The translations under genes were made by a program, and so were the position numbers. DNA of 57,404 nt from a virus. Below are positions 6,403 through 13,826 of the stretch, piece after piece. The notes under the pieces are model-generated. The model saw nothing but the letters and a program-made list of their open reading frames with translations, did no database searches and was not told the DNA's origin. Position 1 is the first letter of the stretch; every line of letters begins with the position of its first letter. The stretch is from IMG/VR virus record IMGVR_UViG_3300001242_000028, positions 1-57,404 of that record; one strand, given 5' to 3'.

Positions 6403-6570
6403 TTACTCACTTTCCTTAAAGGTGATCTTTTCATCACAGGAACGACAACGTAATTCGATATCGTCATTACCCGTAGTTCTGATCTCAAAGCCTACATGCA
6501 TAAGTTCTTCCATACCTATAGATTTATCTATCAGAACCGATTGTCCGCAACTACATATAATATTAAGCAA
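6403..6570 (-). CDS. small zinc-ribbon protein (55 aa)
   Basis: TTG 6570 follows AAGAGGGTG. Seen: C-x-C at residues 6-8 (ICSCGQ) and C-x2-C at 42-45 (RCRSC), typical of a minimal zinc ribbon. It lies in the same block as the 25-aa peptide and the dCMP deaminase. Function unknown. Confidence 0.65.
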   Translation of the reverse strand: MLNIICSCGQSVLIDKSIGMEELMHVGFEIRTTGNDDIELRCRSCDEKITFKESE

Positions 6571-6585
6571 TCTTACACCCTCTTT

Positions 6586-6663
6586 TCAACGTGGAATCAT
6601 TAATCCTATAAGAACTCCTATAAGGATAAGACCTGTTACAATACCTAAGTCGGCAGGTATCAT
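6586..6663 (-). CDS. 25-aa hydrophobic membrane peptide
   Basis: The ATG lies four bases beyond the dCMP deaminase stop, with AAGGAT just before. The peptide MIPADLGIVTGLILIGVLIG followed by LMIPR is a single predicted transmembrane helix with an arginine end. Such peptides are usually accessory membrane subunits or toxins; nothing specific can be claimed. Confidence 0.45.
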   Translation of the reverse strand: MIPADLGIVTGLILIGVLIGLMIPR

Positions 6664-6667
6664 ATCC

Positions 6668-7381
6668 TTAATCCTTGCCAAGATCTGTACATTCTTCGAA
6701 CTTTAAAACAACATCTTGGCATGGATACTCACAATTATCAAACTTTTCACAAAGTCCGCAGCAAGTACCTTCCGGCATATCTTCTTCACAATCGTAATCA
6801 GTTTTTATACATTCACCATGCTGTAAACATGCGATACCGCATTCGAATCTACGAAGTAGTTTAACATCTATATCCTTGTCTACGGCGGATTGAGCATCCA
6901 ATTGCTCTACTTCAATACCAGCATCTTTCAAGATATCCATAGCCGGCTTAGCTTTGTCTTGACCGTAAGTATCTCTGTAAACAAGCCGCTTAATTCCTGT
7001 CAAAGATACTAGAGTTGCACAGTTAACACACGGCTGATAAGTACAATATACTGTACCATTTAGCATTGGTACTCCACATTCAGCACTCGCGCATATTAAC
7101 CTAACTTCGGCATGAATAACATCACAAACCGGTTGACCCTCGCTCCAAATGCCGGCCTCGGCACCTATGCGGGGACATTTCTCTGGAGTGCATAATGAAC
7201 GATCCTTAAGATCGTTCCATTCCATTACAGTAGTCATCGGCCCGGATGCTGATACCAGAATAGCACCATTCTTTTTCTTAAGACAAGGCGAGTTTACAGA
7301 GATAGCCTCGGCCTCTTTCATCATTCGTCTATCAAACTCTTCCTGAGTTTCTGAATAATACTTTACAGTTTCTTCACTCAT
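6668..7381 (-). CDS. dCMP deaminase with Cys-rich C-terminal extension
   Basis: Converts dCMP to dUMP, feeding ThyX. The 237-aa protein starts at ATG 7381, overlapping the thyX stop (TAATG). Seen: HAE zinc/catalytic motif at residues 90-92 and PCVNC at 117-121, the hallmark of the cytidine/deoxycytidylate deaminase fold. An insert with C-T-P-E-K-C near 64-69 may bind a structural zinc. Residues 180-221 form an extra tail, C-x3-C-x2-HGEC ... P-x-G-x-CC-x2-C, that is not part of the usual family and recurs elsewhere in this phage. The call is firm; the role of the tail is unknown. Confidence 0.9.
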   Translation of the reverse strand: MSEETVKYYSETQEEFDRRMMKEAEAISVNSPCLKKKNGAILVSASGPMTTVMEWNDLKDRSLCTPEKCPRIGAEAGIWSEGQPVCDVIHAEVRLICASAECGVPMLNGTVYCTYQPCVNCATLVSLTGIKRLVYRDTYGQDKAKPAMDILKDAGIEVEQLDAQSAVDKDIDVKLLRRFECGIACLQHGECIKTDYDCEEDMPEGTCCGLCEKFDNCEYPCQDVVLKFEECTDLGKD

Positions 7382-8142
7382 TAAATAACAGCCGTCCCTT
7401 CCCATACATTACCCGGATACGGGCCGATCTTACATGGACGTTTCTCCGGGCACTCACCCATTTGGCAGGGTGCGCCACAGTAATTAAATATACTTGGGTG
7501 CTGCTCTCTTAATTGACGCAAACAGCTAACGCAAAAAGCTACAGTCTCTTCAGTGTTGCGCCTGCAGATACGTTTAGGCAAGGCTTCATACCAGGCCCAC
7601 ATAGTACCGGTAAGTATCATATTAGATTCTGTAATGTTTCTCAGCATTAACCTGGCATCATCCTGAGCCTGATCTTTATTAAACTGTTTGGCAATCTCCG
7701 GATTATCATCAAGAAACCTTTGCAGATGAGAGTGTACCTGATTGTATATCTTCTGATCTTCTTCCATCTGAGCTATAATAAAGTCTTTAACAACCGGTAC
7801 CATATCAATCAGTGGTGTAGATGACCAGGAGAAATCTTTATGAAGAATAAACTGTTGACTCTGTACACTCGGCTTAAGGAATGTATTCCGAGTAATCTGA
7901 GCCAGAAATCTACGGGTGTAGCCTGCTACGAAGAATGTAGCTACGCCATGTGCCAGTATGCTAACATGACCTTCTGTTAGCCTGCTGGTTAATTGTCTAG
8001 CAATGCTTTCATCAGCCATGTTTTCATAGATTATCCTAGCATTATCTGGCCGATAGCATTGTGCCGCACCTACAGCGCACAATTTCTCTTCAGTAATCCC
8101 CCTCTCTACTAAGAATATGTCTCTTTGTACTTCTTTTGCCAT
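7381..8142 (-). CDS. thyX: FAD-dependent thymidylate synthase ThyX, divergent
   Basis: Makes dTMP from dUMP using FAD and methylene-tetrahydrofolate. Seen: the 253-aa length is close to the family's usual size, an N-terminal helix leads to a GHVSILAH-like segment at 58-65, and the signature region is at 85-98. The usual R-H-R-x2-S-x4-S-x-R-Y reads R-N-T ... S-Q-Q-F, so several nucleotide/FAD ligands differ. The C-terminal half, with ARLML at 169 and a run of helices, fits ThyX. The tail adds CGAPCQMGEC, like the dCMP deaminase tail. GGAGGT precedes the ATG. Confidence 0.75.
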   Translation of the reverse strand: MAKEVQRDIFLVERGITEEKLCAVGAAQCYRPDNARIIYENMADESIARQLTSRLTEGHVSILAHGVATFFVAGYTRRFLAQITRNTFLKPSVQSQQFILHKDFSWSSTPLIDMVPVVKDFIIAQMEEDQKIYNQVHSHLQRFLDDNPEIAKQFNKDQAQDDARLMLRNITESNMILTGTMWAWYEALPKRICRRNTEETVAFCVSCLRQLREQHPSIFNYCGAPCQMGECPEKRPCKIGPYPGNVWEGTAVI

Positions 8143-8175
8143 GTGTTGAACCTCCGCTAGTGCTGTATTAGATAA

Positions 8176-8199
8176 GAGTCGGATTTAAGAACCCGACTC
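8176..8199 (-). terminator. hairpin at the end of the HU gene
   Basis: GAGTCGG pairs with CCGACTC over a 10-nt loop that includes part of the gene's last codons, followed by TTATC. Probable weak terminator between hup and thyX. Confidence 0.5.
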
Positions 8200-8508
8200 A
8201 CGTATCCTTGAGAAATCACAATGTGCTACAGCCTTATCAAAGTTAGAGCCGGCTGTTAACTTTATGAGGTTCTTAGCCTCAATATCAATTTCGCCACCAG
8301 TTTGAGGATTGCGGCCCTTGCGAGCTTTTCTATAAACAGGTTCAGCTGTAATCTCACCTATGAGCTGCACTTTATTGCCTTTGGCAGGTTCCTCTTTTAA
8401 GAAACTAAGAAAGGCATTAACAGCATCAGTAGCCTGGTCTTTGGTTAGCTTCGCAGTAGCCATAACATGGTTAACAGCATCTTCTTTGCGTCGTACTTGT
8501 CCAGCCAT
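8185..8508 (-). CDS. HU/IHF-family DNA-binding protein (107 aa)
   Basis: ATG behind GGAGAG. Seen: an N-terminal helical pair (residues 8-40), then a beta arm with the family signature GRNPQTG at about 71-77. The family dimer bends and compacts DNA. The C-terminal 12 residues extend past the normal end. It sits between thyX and a 250-aa unknown protein, consistent with a replication or packaging architectural role. Confidence 0.9.
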   Translation of the reverse strand: MAGQVRRKEDAVNHVMATAKLTKDQATDAVNAFLSFLKEEPAKGNKVQLIGEITAEPVYRKARKGRNPQTGGEIDIEAKNLIKLTAGSNFDKAVAHCDFSRIRESGS

Positions 8509-8528
8509 TAGAATCTCTCCTTTGTATA

Positions 8529-9281
8529 TTAGTCATCGGGTACCCATTTAGCACCTTTTGGTTCTAAGAATTTAGTACTAAACTGTTTTAGGTAATCACT
8601 AAACTCACCGGGTGTACCACTAAAATCATGATATTTTTGTTTCGTATCGCCAATCTTAATATAAAGTCTGGCGATAATTAAACCATCAACACTTGTTTTG
8701 GATATACAAATCATCTCTTTATCATCTACCGGCGTAGACTTAAGAGTGAGATATATTCCTTCACCTTCTGAAAGAGTAAACTCTGAATACTCAGGATTCG
8801 TATGTTGCTTATTATTACAGACACCAGAACAAAGTATACTCTTAGGACAACTTTTACATGGAGGTTTAATCTCTATCAAAAGGCCATCATACCAACTGAG
8901 AATAGGAGCGTTATATAGTAAATCAAGACTTAGTTTATGTTGTGAATAGTCTCCTTTTATCTCAGATATAGCATGATTGATAGCCTTATCTTGCTCATCC
9001 CAGTGAGTAATTAGCCAGCCTGTTACCCCGTATCCGGCCCGTACATTAATCATGGCCGTCATTAGGTCTGCATGTGGCATTGTTTTCTCATACTGTTTAA
9101 TAAAGTGTTTTCCACTTATAGCATATGCCGTGACAGTTACTTTTTCCTTGTCGATCCATTGTGCAAGTAGAAAAGCTCTGCCAATAACGTCAGGTAGAAA
9201 TGCTGATAGGATTAAAGTTACACTATTTTGTTTTACTCCCTGATGGAGATTGAGATTCTGGAGCACTTGACTTTGAATCAT
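8529..9281 (-). CDS. hypothetical protein with four-cysteine cluster (250 aa)
   Basis: ATG behind AAAGGAGAG and overlapping the end of the upstream gene. Seen in the middle (residues about 141-156): C-x2-C-x6-C-x3-C, a pattern that could hold zinc or an Fe-S cluster. The N-terminal half is mixed alpha/beta (FLLAQWIDKEKVTVTAYA) and the C-terminal part is beta-rich. No family recognised. Confidence 0.75.
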   Translation of the reverse strand: MIQSQVLQNLNLHQGVKQNSVTLILSAFLPDVIGRAFLLAQWIDKEKVTVTAYAISGKHFIKQYEKTMPHADLMTAMINVRAGYGVTGWLITHWDEQDKAINHAISEIKGDYSQHKLSLDLLYNAPILSWYDGLLIEIKPPCKSCPKSILCSGVCNNKQHTNPEYSEFTLSEGEGIYLTLKSTPVDDKEMICISKTSVDGLIIARLYIKIGDTKQKYHDFSGTPGEFSDYLKQFSTKFLEPKGAKWVPDD

Positions 9282-9603
9282 GAGTTATCTCTCCTTTCTG
9301 GAGATCTTGTAATCCTTTGGCTAAGAAATAATATAAATGACCAAGTACGAAGAGAGATACACCTATCGGCATATCTGGACGTTCTTTATTAAAATCGTCC
9401 AGAACGCCTAACAAATACTGATACATCTCTATAGAATATTCAGCGTATTCTTTATGTCTTTCTGGTTTAATATACCCACCTACCATAGCTTGACATATAA
9501 AACCGATAGCCTCCATAGCTTGATACCTTGTAATCTTACTTTTATATTTTAATACAACTTGCATAAGTTCGTCGGCCAATTCATTAACCACTGGTTCTAA
9601 CAT
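9223..9603 (-). CDS. hypothetical helical protein, start uncertain
   Basis: The frame is open to 9666, but a strong promoter places the transcript start near 9631, so upstream codons cannot be used. ATG 9603 is listed. An AGGGTGG SD actually fits ATA 9615 better (8 nt). GTG 9624 is another option. The protein is helical, with a hydrophobic stretch near its end (GVSLFVLGHLYYFLAKGL) and a Ser/Pro-rich tail. Function unknown. Confidence 0.65.
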   Translation of the reverse strand: MLEPVVNELADELMQVVLKYKSKITRYQAMEAIGFICQAMVGGYIKPERHKEYAEYSIEMYQYLLGVLDDFNKERPDMPIGVSLFVLGHLYYFLAKGLQDLQKGEITHDSKSSAPESQSPSGSKTK

Positions 9604-9637
9604 TGGCGTCTTTATAACAATCACCACCCTGTTACCC

Positions 9638-9673
9638 AGTATATATATCTTGTAGCAATGTGTCAAGTTACAT
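9638..9673 (-). promoter_or_regulatory. consensus sigma70-type promoter
   Basis: Minus-strand TTGACA (9666-9661), 17-bp spacer, TATACT (9643-9638). An AAGTTACATG element (plus strand 9665-9674) abuts the -35 box and resembles elements at three other promoters here. It should drive 9223-9603 and the block to its left. Confidence 0.8.
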
Positions 9674-9698
9674 GATACAGAGAACTTAACGTCCTCTG

Positions 9699-10349
9699 TT
9701 AAAACGGTATATCATCAATATTAACGTTAGCACCTGCTGTAACCAACGGGTTTTGGGTGCCAGATTCGATACTAGACTGGGCAATATATTGGGTATTAAC
9801 GTTGTTAACAGGAAATTGCTGCACTTGTCCGCCCTGAGCTACCGGCTGACCAGTTGCTTGCATCGTAGTTACATTTGTAACACCTAAGGGCTGACCGTCG
9901 GTAGATGTAGTTGCTTTGCTGCCTGGTAAAAGTCTAATATCATTAGCAAGTATCTCGACTTTTAGCTTCTTAACATTCATCTCAACGGCCAATCTGGAAT
10001 TGCATGTGGGGCAGCATATTCCATTAGGGTCGACCACTTTACCAACGTAATGGCCCATCCTAATAGTACCGTTAACGGTAAGAAACTTACCTTTGATAAG
10101 ATATTGATCAAGACGCTTAGCTAAGAAGTGAGGGACGATAACATCAACCCAATGGCTTTCCAGTCCGTAGTTACCATTCGGCTGGCGTACGGGCACATCA
10201 TACACGCAATTCAAGAAGATTGTCTTCTCTGCGATAGTTTCAGTTACTTGCCGGATACTTTCATTCCGTCCTGTGACTCTACAGATTAATGTTCCGTAGA
10301 AGGCTGTAAAACTAGATGTACGCTCTTGCTGCTCTTGAGTACCACTCAT
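9699..10349 (-). CDS. ssb: single-stranded DNA-binding protein
   Basis: 216 aa. Seen: an OB-fold-like N-terminal 150 residues (FYGTLICRVTG ... HWVDVIVPHFLAKRL ... KFLTVNGTIRMG), a C-x2-C insertion (CCPTCNSR) near residue 110, a Gln/Asn/Gly-rich flexible linker and the acidic end DDIPF. Known: the SSB tail binds replication proteins and the OB fold binds ssDNA. The zinc-type insert is unusual. Confidence 0.88.
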   Translation of the reverse strand: MSGTQEQQERTSSFTAFYGTLICRVTGRNESIRQVTETIAEKTIFLNCVYDVPVRQPNGNYGLESHWVDVIVPHFLAKRLDQYLIKGKFLTVNGTIRMGHYVGKVVDPNGICCPTCNSRLAVEMNVKKLKVEILANDIRLLPGSKATTSTDGQPLGVTNVTTMQATGQPVAQGGQVQQFPVNNVNTQYIAQSSIESGTQNPLVTAGANVNIDDIPF

Positions 10350-10380
10350 CTATACATTCCCCTCTCAATTATATTCAAAT

Positions 10381-10416
10381 AAACCTATTGCCCTTTTTAT
10401 TAAGGGCAATAGGTTT
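10381..10416 (-). terminator. 15-bp hairpin terminator
   Basis: AAACCTATTGCCCTT pairs perfectly with its inverted copy around loop AATAAA on the RNA, and the RNA continues TTTATTTG. It directly follows the stop of the 92-aa gene and separates it from ssb. Confidence 0.8.
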
Positions 10417-10695
10417 TTAATCTTTCTTATTTATGCGAAGTAAACCTGTTGCTAATTTAAACATCCCAAGTGTACTAGTTGCTAGTATGTTAGCAATACC
10501 TGTAACAGTGCCAACTACAATCTCTGCTGCATTATCAATAGTATCTAATGCTCCGTTATTAAGATTAGCTAATTGTTTGTATGTTTGATAAGCTGTATTA
10601 GCTATTCTCCCATGAGTCGGCTCGGGAGTTGGGTTAACAGTCTTATCATCCGGTGCTATACTAATAGACGTAATAACACCTCGATCTTGATCCAA
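10417..10695 (-). CDS. hypothetical protein (92 aa)
   Basis: TTG start eight bases after AGGAGG. The N-terminal 35 residues are polar and proline-rich. The C-terminal part (AAEIVVGTVTGIANILATS) is a small-residue hydrophobic helix that could be membrane-associated or amphipathic. Function unknown. Confidence 0.7.
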   Translation of the reverse strand: MDQDRGVITSISIAPDDKTVNPTPEPTHGRIANTAYQTYKQLANLNNGALDTIDNAAEIVVGTVTGIANILATSTLGMFKLATGLLRINKKD

Positions 10696-10707
10696 TTACA
10701 GCACCTC

Positions 10708-10902
10708 CTAGTATTTATAGCTAGATTGCTGAATCAATTTGCCAGTCTCACTTACAGAATACCTATGGTGTTCGTGTCTATCTTGGACAGTAACTGTATT
10801 ACCAGGTTCAGAGTAACCACTTTTACGAACAGCGTCTTTATGGTCTTTACCCTCTACGTTTTTAGATGTAGTCGGGTTACTCCAATTGGTTACTTTAAAC
10901 AT
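10708..10902 (-). CDS. hypothetical basic protein (64 aa)
   Basis: ATG behind GGGAGG with 10-nt spacing. A polar, His/Ser/Lys-rich sequence with DRHEHHRY near residue 42 and no hydrophobic core, so it is probably disordered or a nucleic-acid binder. No family recognised. Confidence 0.65.
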   Translation of the reverse strand: MFKVTNWSNPTTSKNVEGKDHKDAVRKSGYSEPGNTVTVQDRHEHHRYSVSETGKLIQQSSYKY

Positions 10903-10922
10903 ATCATGTTAACCTCCCTTAA

Positions 10923-10962
10923 TATAAATAACTGGTTACGCTTTTGTAACCAGTTATTTATA
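10923..10962 (-). terminator. 17-bp hairpin overlapping the tmk stop
   Basis: TATAAATAACTGGTTAC pairs perfectly with its inverted copy around a 6-nt loop. The AU-rich foot provides the U-run after the stem. It includes the tmk stop codon region and ends that gene. Confidence 0.75.
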
Positions 10963-11625
10963 TAAGTTATCAATTAGAGTCTTAATTTTATTATGTATAT
11001 TAGCAACTGTATCATCTCCGTTGACGATATTAAATCTCGGAGATTTAGCTTGTTCGAGATAAGCAGCTCGTGTTCTTTGAAAGAATTCAACAGTTTCTCT
11101 CTCTAATCTATCAAGAGCAACTCCTCTACGCCCCGTTAACCTTCTCGTAGATTCTTCTACAGTTATGTCAATGAGTATTACAAGGTCTGCATGTAGATCG
11201 TCTGTAGCAATTCTATGTAATTCTAATATTATATCTTTATTAAGCCCTCGACCTCCTCCTTGGTAGGCTAAGCTACTGTAGAAATATCTGTCACATACTA
11301 CGGTCGTACCACTCTTGAGTGTAGGGATGATTTTCTCAAAAGCCTGTTGACCTCTACTGACAGCATATAATAGCATTTCAGTTCTAGGTACCATTTCGGT
11401 ATTATCAGGGTCTAATAAAATCCCTCTTATTTTATCACCTATACTGGTACCGCCCGGCTCTTTTGTAAGTATCGCTGGTATATTCTTACTCTTTAAATAC
11501 TCCATAAGGAGTTGTACTTGCGTAGTCTTCCCGCAGCCATCTACTCCTTCAAATACTATAAACTTACCCAAAGTAGCATTTGTTTTTGAAGTGCATAGCC
11601 CATTGCCTTCTCTTACGTTGTTCAC
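10954..11625 (-). CDS. tmk: thymidylate kinase (dTMP kinase)
   Basis: Phosphorylates dTMP to dTDP using ATP, downstream of ThyX. Seen: P-loop GVDGCGKTT near residues 27-35, the TKEPGGT dTMP-binding segment, the CDRY DRX motif, SSLAYQGGGRG, and a lid region RLTGRRG. 223 aa from GTG 11625, whose SD is GGAGATGAT. An alternative start is TTG at LGKF (residue 19), which would be coupled to the stop of the small ORF 11564-11683. Confidence 0.93.
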   Translation of the reverse strand: MNNVREGNGLCTSKTNATLGKFIVFEGVDGCGKTTQVQLLMEYLKSKNIPAILTKEPGGTSIGDKIRGILLDPDNTEMVPRTEMLLYAVSRGQQAFEKIIPTLKSGTTVVCDRYFYSSLAYQGGGRGLNKDIILELHRIATDDLHADLVILIDITVEESTRRLTGRRGVALDRLERETVEFFQRTRAAYLEQAKSPRFNIVNGDDTVANIHNKIKTLIDNLYK

Positions 11626-11683
11626 GGCACATCATCTCCATCTTACGTTTACCTACAATAAGCTTGCATATAAACTTAAGCAC
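11564..11683 (-). CDS. possible 39-aa basic leader protein overlapping tmk
   Basis: GTG 11683 follows GAAGGTGATAAG. The product MLKFICKLIVGKRKMEMM and on is very basic with R/K runs (REQRKRRQW). Its TAA overlaps the TTG of tmk residue 19. It may be real, or may only couple translation into tmk. Confidence 0.35.
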   Translation of the reverse strand: MLKFICKLIVGKRKMEMMCREQRKRRQWAMHFKNKCYFG

Positions 11684-11701
11684 CTTATCACCTTCTTTAA
11701 G

Positions 11702-11739
11702 AATATGGGGTATGTTCATAATAGAACATACCCCATATT
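11702..11739 (-). terminator. 16-bp perfect hairpin
   Basis: AATATGGGGTATGTTC, a 6-nt loop, and its inverted copy lie between the RHH-like gene stop and tmk. The following RNA is not strongly U-rich, so termination or RNA processing are both possible. Confidence 0.65.
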
Positions 11740-11743
11740 AGGT

Positions 11744-12178
11744 TTAATTAGTATCTTGCGAATTACCGTCTAAGAACTGTTTAACGTAATGGTGAACCGC
11801 CTCTTCGTAGAACTGAGCCTGGCTAATACCCATTCGATTAGACCAATCTTCTCCAAACTCTTTTGTGTCTCTACGAACCCTTACAGATGACCACTGACTT
11901 TTCTCTTCATCATCAGCCAGTATTATTAAGTCGTCTGTTGCTGAGAGTAAACTACCCTCTCGGTTTATAATAAGACTACGCCATCTAACGGTGGCGTCAT
12001 TTGGATCTAATTTATCTAACCCAAGGTGTTTATTAGCTAACTCTCTTGTTATTGTTATACGCTCTCCTGTTAGCTCAAGACCATCAACTGTCACATTGTA
12101 CTTGATATTTTGATGTGCAACTAAGTGTTGAGCAAAGAGGCGGTTTTTCTCAGTAGCTCTTAATATCAACTTTGCCAT
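11744..12178 (-). CDS. putative ribbon-helix-helix regulator (144 aa)
   Basis: ATG eight bases after AAAGGGG. The N-terminal 95 residues are beta-rich. The last 45 (about 98-140: WSSVRVRRDTKEFGEDW then SNRMGISQAQFYEEAVHHYV) show a basic beta strand followed by two helices with a G-I-S turn, the pattern of MetJ/Arc or CopG-type RHH domains. It lies behind a palindrome-rich promoter, so autoregulation is inferred. The N-terminal domain may be a sensor or interaction domain. Family call is by eye. Confidence 0.6.
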   Translation of the reverse strand: MAKLILRATEKNRLFAQHLVAHQNIKYNVTVDGLELTGERITITRELANKHLGLDKLDPNDATVRWRSLIINREGSLLSATDDLIILADDEEKSQWSSVRVRRDTKEFGEDWSNRMGISQAQFYEEAVHHYVKQFLDGNSQDTN

Positions 12179-12185
12179 TTGTGTC

Positions 12186-12249
12186 ACCCCTTTGTTGACT
12201 ATTGTTAGTTGTCATTGTAACATGCTACATGTTAATTGTCAACAAAGGG
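12186..12249 (-). promoter_or_regulatory. promoter with nested operator-like palindromes
   Basis: Minus-strand TTGACA (12241-12236), 17 bp, TACAAT (12218-12213). A palindrome TAACATG-CTA-CATGTTA (12217-12233) covers the spacer and part of the -10. A 13-bp inverted pair CCCCTTTGTTGAC / GTCAACAAAGGGG (12186-12198, 12237-12249) spans from the -35 to the SD of the RHH-like gene. This suggests tight transcriptional control. Confidence 0.8.
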
Positions 12250-12262
12250 GTATGGCAAAGTA

Positions 12263-13000
12263 TTAAAATGGAGCTTTATACACTCCGTTACAAGTTTCAG
12301 GATCGTTATTACAGAATTGACATTCCTCACCGCTTGCCTTACAAGCTTCAATTCGGGCCTTCTTATCCGGATTTGCAGAAGTCTCTACCGGAAGAGGAAG
12401 TTCTTGTTGAGTGACCCGTTGATCATAGCCAAGTGGCTGCTCTGATTGGGTTGGCCAAGCTGGCGGCTTTAGAGCTGTATAACATTGTTGACCTTCGTTC
12501 GTGCTTGCTCTTAGAGTATCGCTCAATCCTGTCATGATCTGCGGATCTGATTCAACTGGTATTTGTTGTTGCACTACTGGCGGATTGAGACGGTGACGTG
12601 GTGTGTAATCAACTTCATCACTAACATCTTTAAAACTTTCCAAGAATTCGAGTGTATTATCCACTATCGGTGTGCCTGCGGGATAACCCTTAAGCGTAGT
12701 GGTAATACCGACATAATCAACACCCGGGTCTACATCAATAGCGGCCTTAATAGCCTCTTTTGACGATATTGCATTAAGGGTTATCATCTTCGGCTTACCA
12801 CCTATAGTATCAGGGTGAAAAGCTATCCCAAAGACCTTTTCTGCATCATCTTCTCGTTTAGGAACAACGATATCGAACTCGTTCTCAACGAGTTTCTTAA
12901 GCAGAAGATGGAAGGGAATAACCAAAACATTCTCATCAAAGGTTAAGACGACTATATCTCTATCAGGTAGACGAGAAACTTCTAAGTCTGTAATAGCCAA
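12263..13000 (-). CDS. hypothetical protein (245 aa) with C-terminal Cys cluster
   Basis: TTG 13000 lies nine bases after AAGGAG; a TTG nine bases earlier overlaps the SD and is rejected. Residues 1-130 are alpha/beta. The middle is proline/glutamine-rich, and the end has C-x8-C-x2-C-x6-C (CKASGEECQFCNNDPETC). The upstream-facing promoter of the RHH gene follows its stop. Function unknown. Confidence 0.7.
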   Translation of the reverse strand: MAITDLEVSRLPDRDIVVLTFDENVLVIPFHLLLKKLVENEFDIVVPKREDDAEKVFGIAFHPDTIGGKPKMITLNAISSKEAIKAAIDVDPGVDYVGITTTLKGYPAGTPIVDNTLEFLESFKDVSDEVDYTPRHRLNPPVVQQQIPVESDPQIMTGLSDTLRASTNEGQQCYTALKPPAWPTQSEQPLGYDQRVTQQELPLPVETSANPDKKARIEACKASGEECQFCNNDPETCNGVYKAPF

Positions 13001-13032
13001 TAAAACCAACTCCTTAAATTTATATATAAGTT

Positions 13033-13347
13033 CTAAGAGGTACTCGTGGCATACTCTAGAGCATTTCTAATTTCTTCTAGACTATAGGAATGTTCTGCGA
13101 GTAAGTATCTCTTGATATCCAGTAGAGTCTTATCCAACCCCTGCATTAATGCGATTTGTTTAACCAGTACATTCATAATAACACCTGGTATAGGCGTATC
13201 AGATACGTTGAGAAGTTCCTGAGCTATGGCTTTTCCAAACTCCTCTTTACTAACAGTATCAGGAAATACTGTCATACTGATTATTGCCGGTTCCGTTTGA
13301 ATAGTAACGGTTAATTTATTACCTCCGCTTAGAACCTCAAATTGCAA
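13033..13347 (-). CDS. hypothetical protein (104 aa)
   Basis: TTG start eight bases after AGGAGG. Beta-rich first 35 residues, then amphipathic helices; no cysteines. Part of a tightly packed run of small genes to 15095. Function unknown. Confidence 0.7.
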   Translation of the reverse strand: MQFEVLSGGNKLTVTIQTEPAIISMTVFPDTVSKEEFGKAIAQELLNVSDTPIPGVIMNVLVKQIALMQGLDKTLLDIKRYLLAEHSYSLEEIRNALEYATSTS

Positions 13348-13359
13348 TTAATTCACCTC

Positions 13360-13629
13360 CTACGTTCTTGATAACCTTACTGTTATCCGGGATATAAACT
13401 TTTCTAACGCCTGTTGTTTAATCTCTTCAGGAAGAACGACCTCGCTTTCTTTTAGATTAGAGCCATGACCTTTTCTGCTGTAAATTTTCTTAGTCCGAAA
13501 TTTATGTCTCTTAGTCTCTCTATTCTCAAGAGAGTAGCTATCAAGGATTATTGTTCTTTTATCATGATGATAATAAAAGATATATACTTCTCTTGTTAAA
13601 TCATCAATCTTCTTTTCTATAACAATCAT
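13360..13629 (-). CDS. hypothetical basic protein (89 aa)
   Basis: ATG overlaps the upstream stop (ATATGA), so translation is coupled. The sequence has alternating charged and beta residues (EVYIFYYHHDKRTIILDSY) and a strongly basic middle (RETKRHKFRTKKIYSRKGHG). Nucleic-acid binding is possible. No family recognised. Confidence 0.65.
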   Translation of the reverse strand: MIVIEKKIDDLTREVYIFYYHHDKRTIILDSYSLENRETKRHKFRTKKIYSRKGHGSNLKESEVVLPEEIKQQALEKFISRITVRLSRT

Positions 13630-13817
13630 ATTATGATCCCCATTCCTTTATCTTGAGTACGTTTTGGACACCACTTTGGGGCGTATATAACTTTGTTTTT
13701 CCAGGAGGATTCATATTTCCATCCAACTTTACGGCCTCTCGGTGTACCAGTACATCGGTACGTAATTATTCTATCAACAGCCGTCCTTGATAATTTATCG
13801 CAACCTTCACATCTCAA
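13626..13817 (-). CDS. small Cys-containing hypothetical protein (63 aa)
   Basis: TTG 13817 sits six bases after AGGTG; a GTG three codons earlier overlaps the SD. Seen: RCEGCDKL at the start, YRCTGTPRG and WCPKR near the end, so three to four cysteines could bind zinc. It ends overlapping the next gene. Confidence 0.65.
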   Translation of the reverse strand: MRCEGCDKLSRTAVDRIITYRCTGTPRGRKVGWKYESSWKNKVIYAPKWCPKRTQDKGMGIII

Positions 13818-13826
13818 ATGACTCAC

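Noticed and set aside
6351-6420. Weak tRNA-like remnant (GATTTGAACCTAC on the plus strand)
   Set aside because: The T stem does not pair and no acceptor partner is found; most of it lies in the leader of a small gene and the 281-nt RNA.
12202-12763. Plus-strand ORFs near 12.2-12.7 kb
   Set aside because: They are shadows of the 245-aa minus gene and its promoter region, with no SD.
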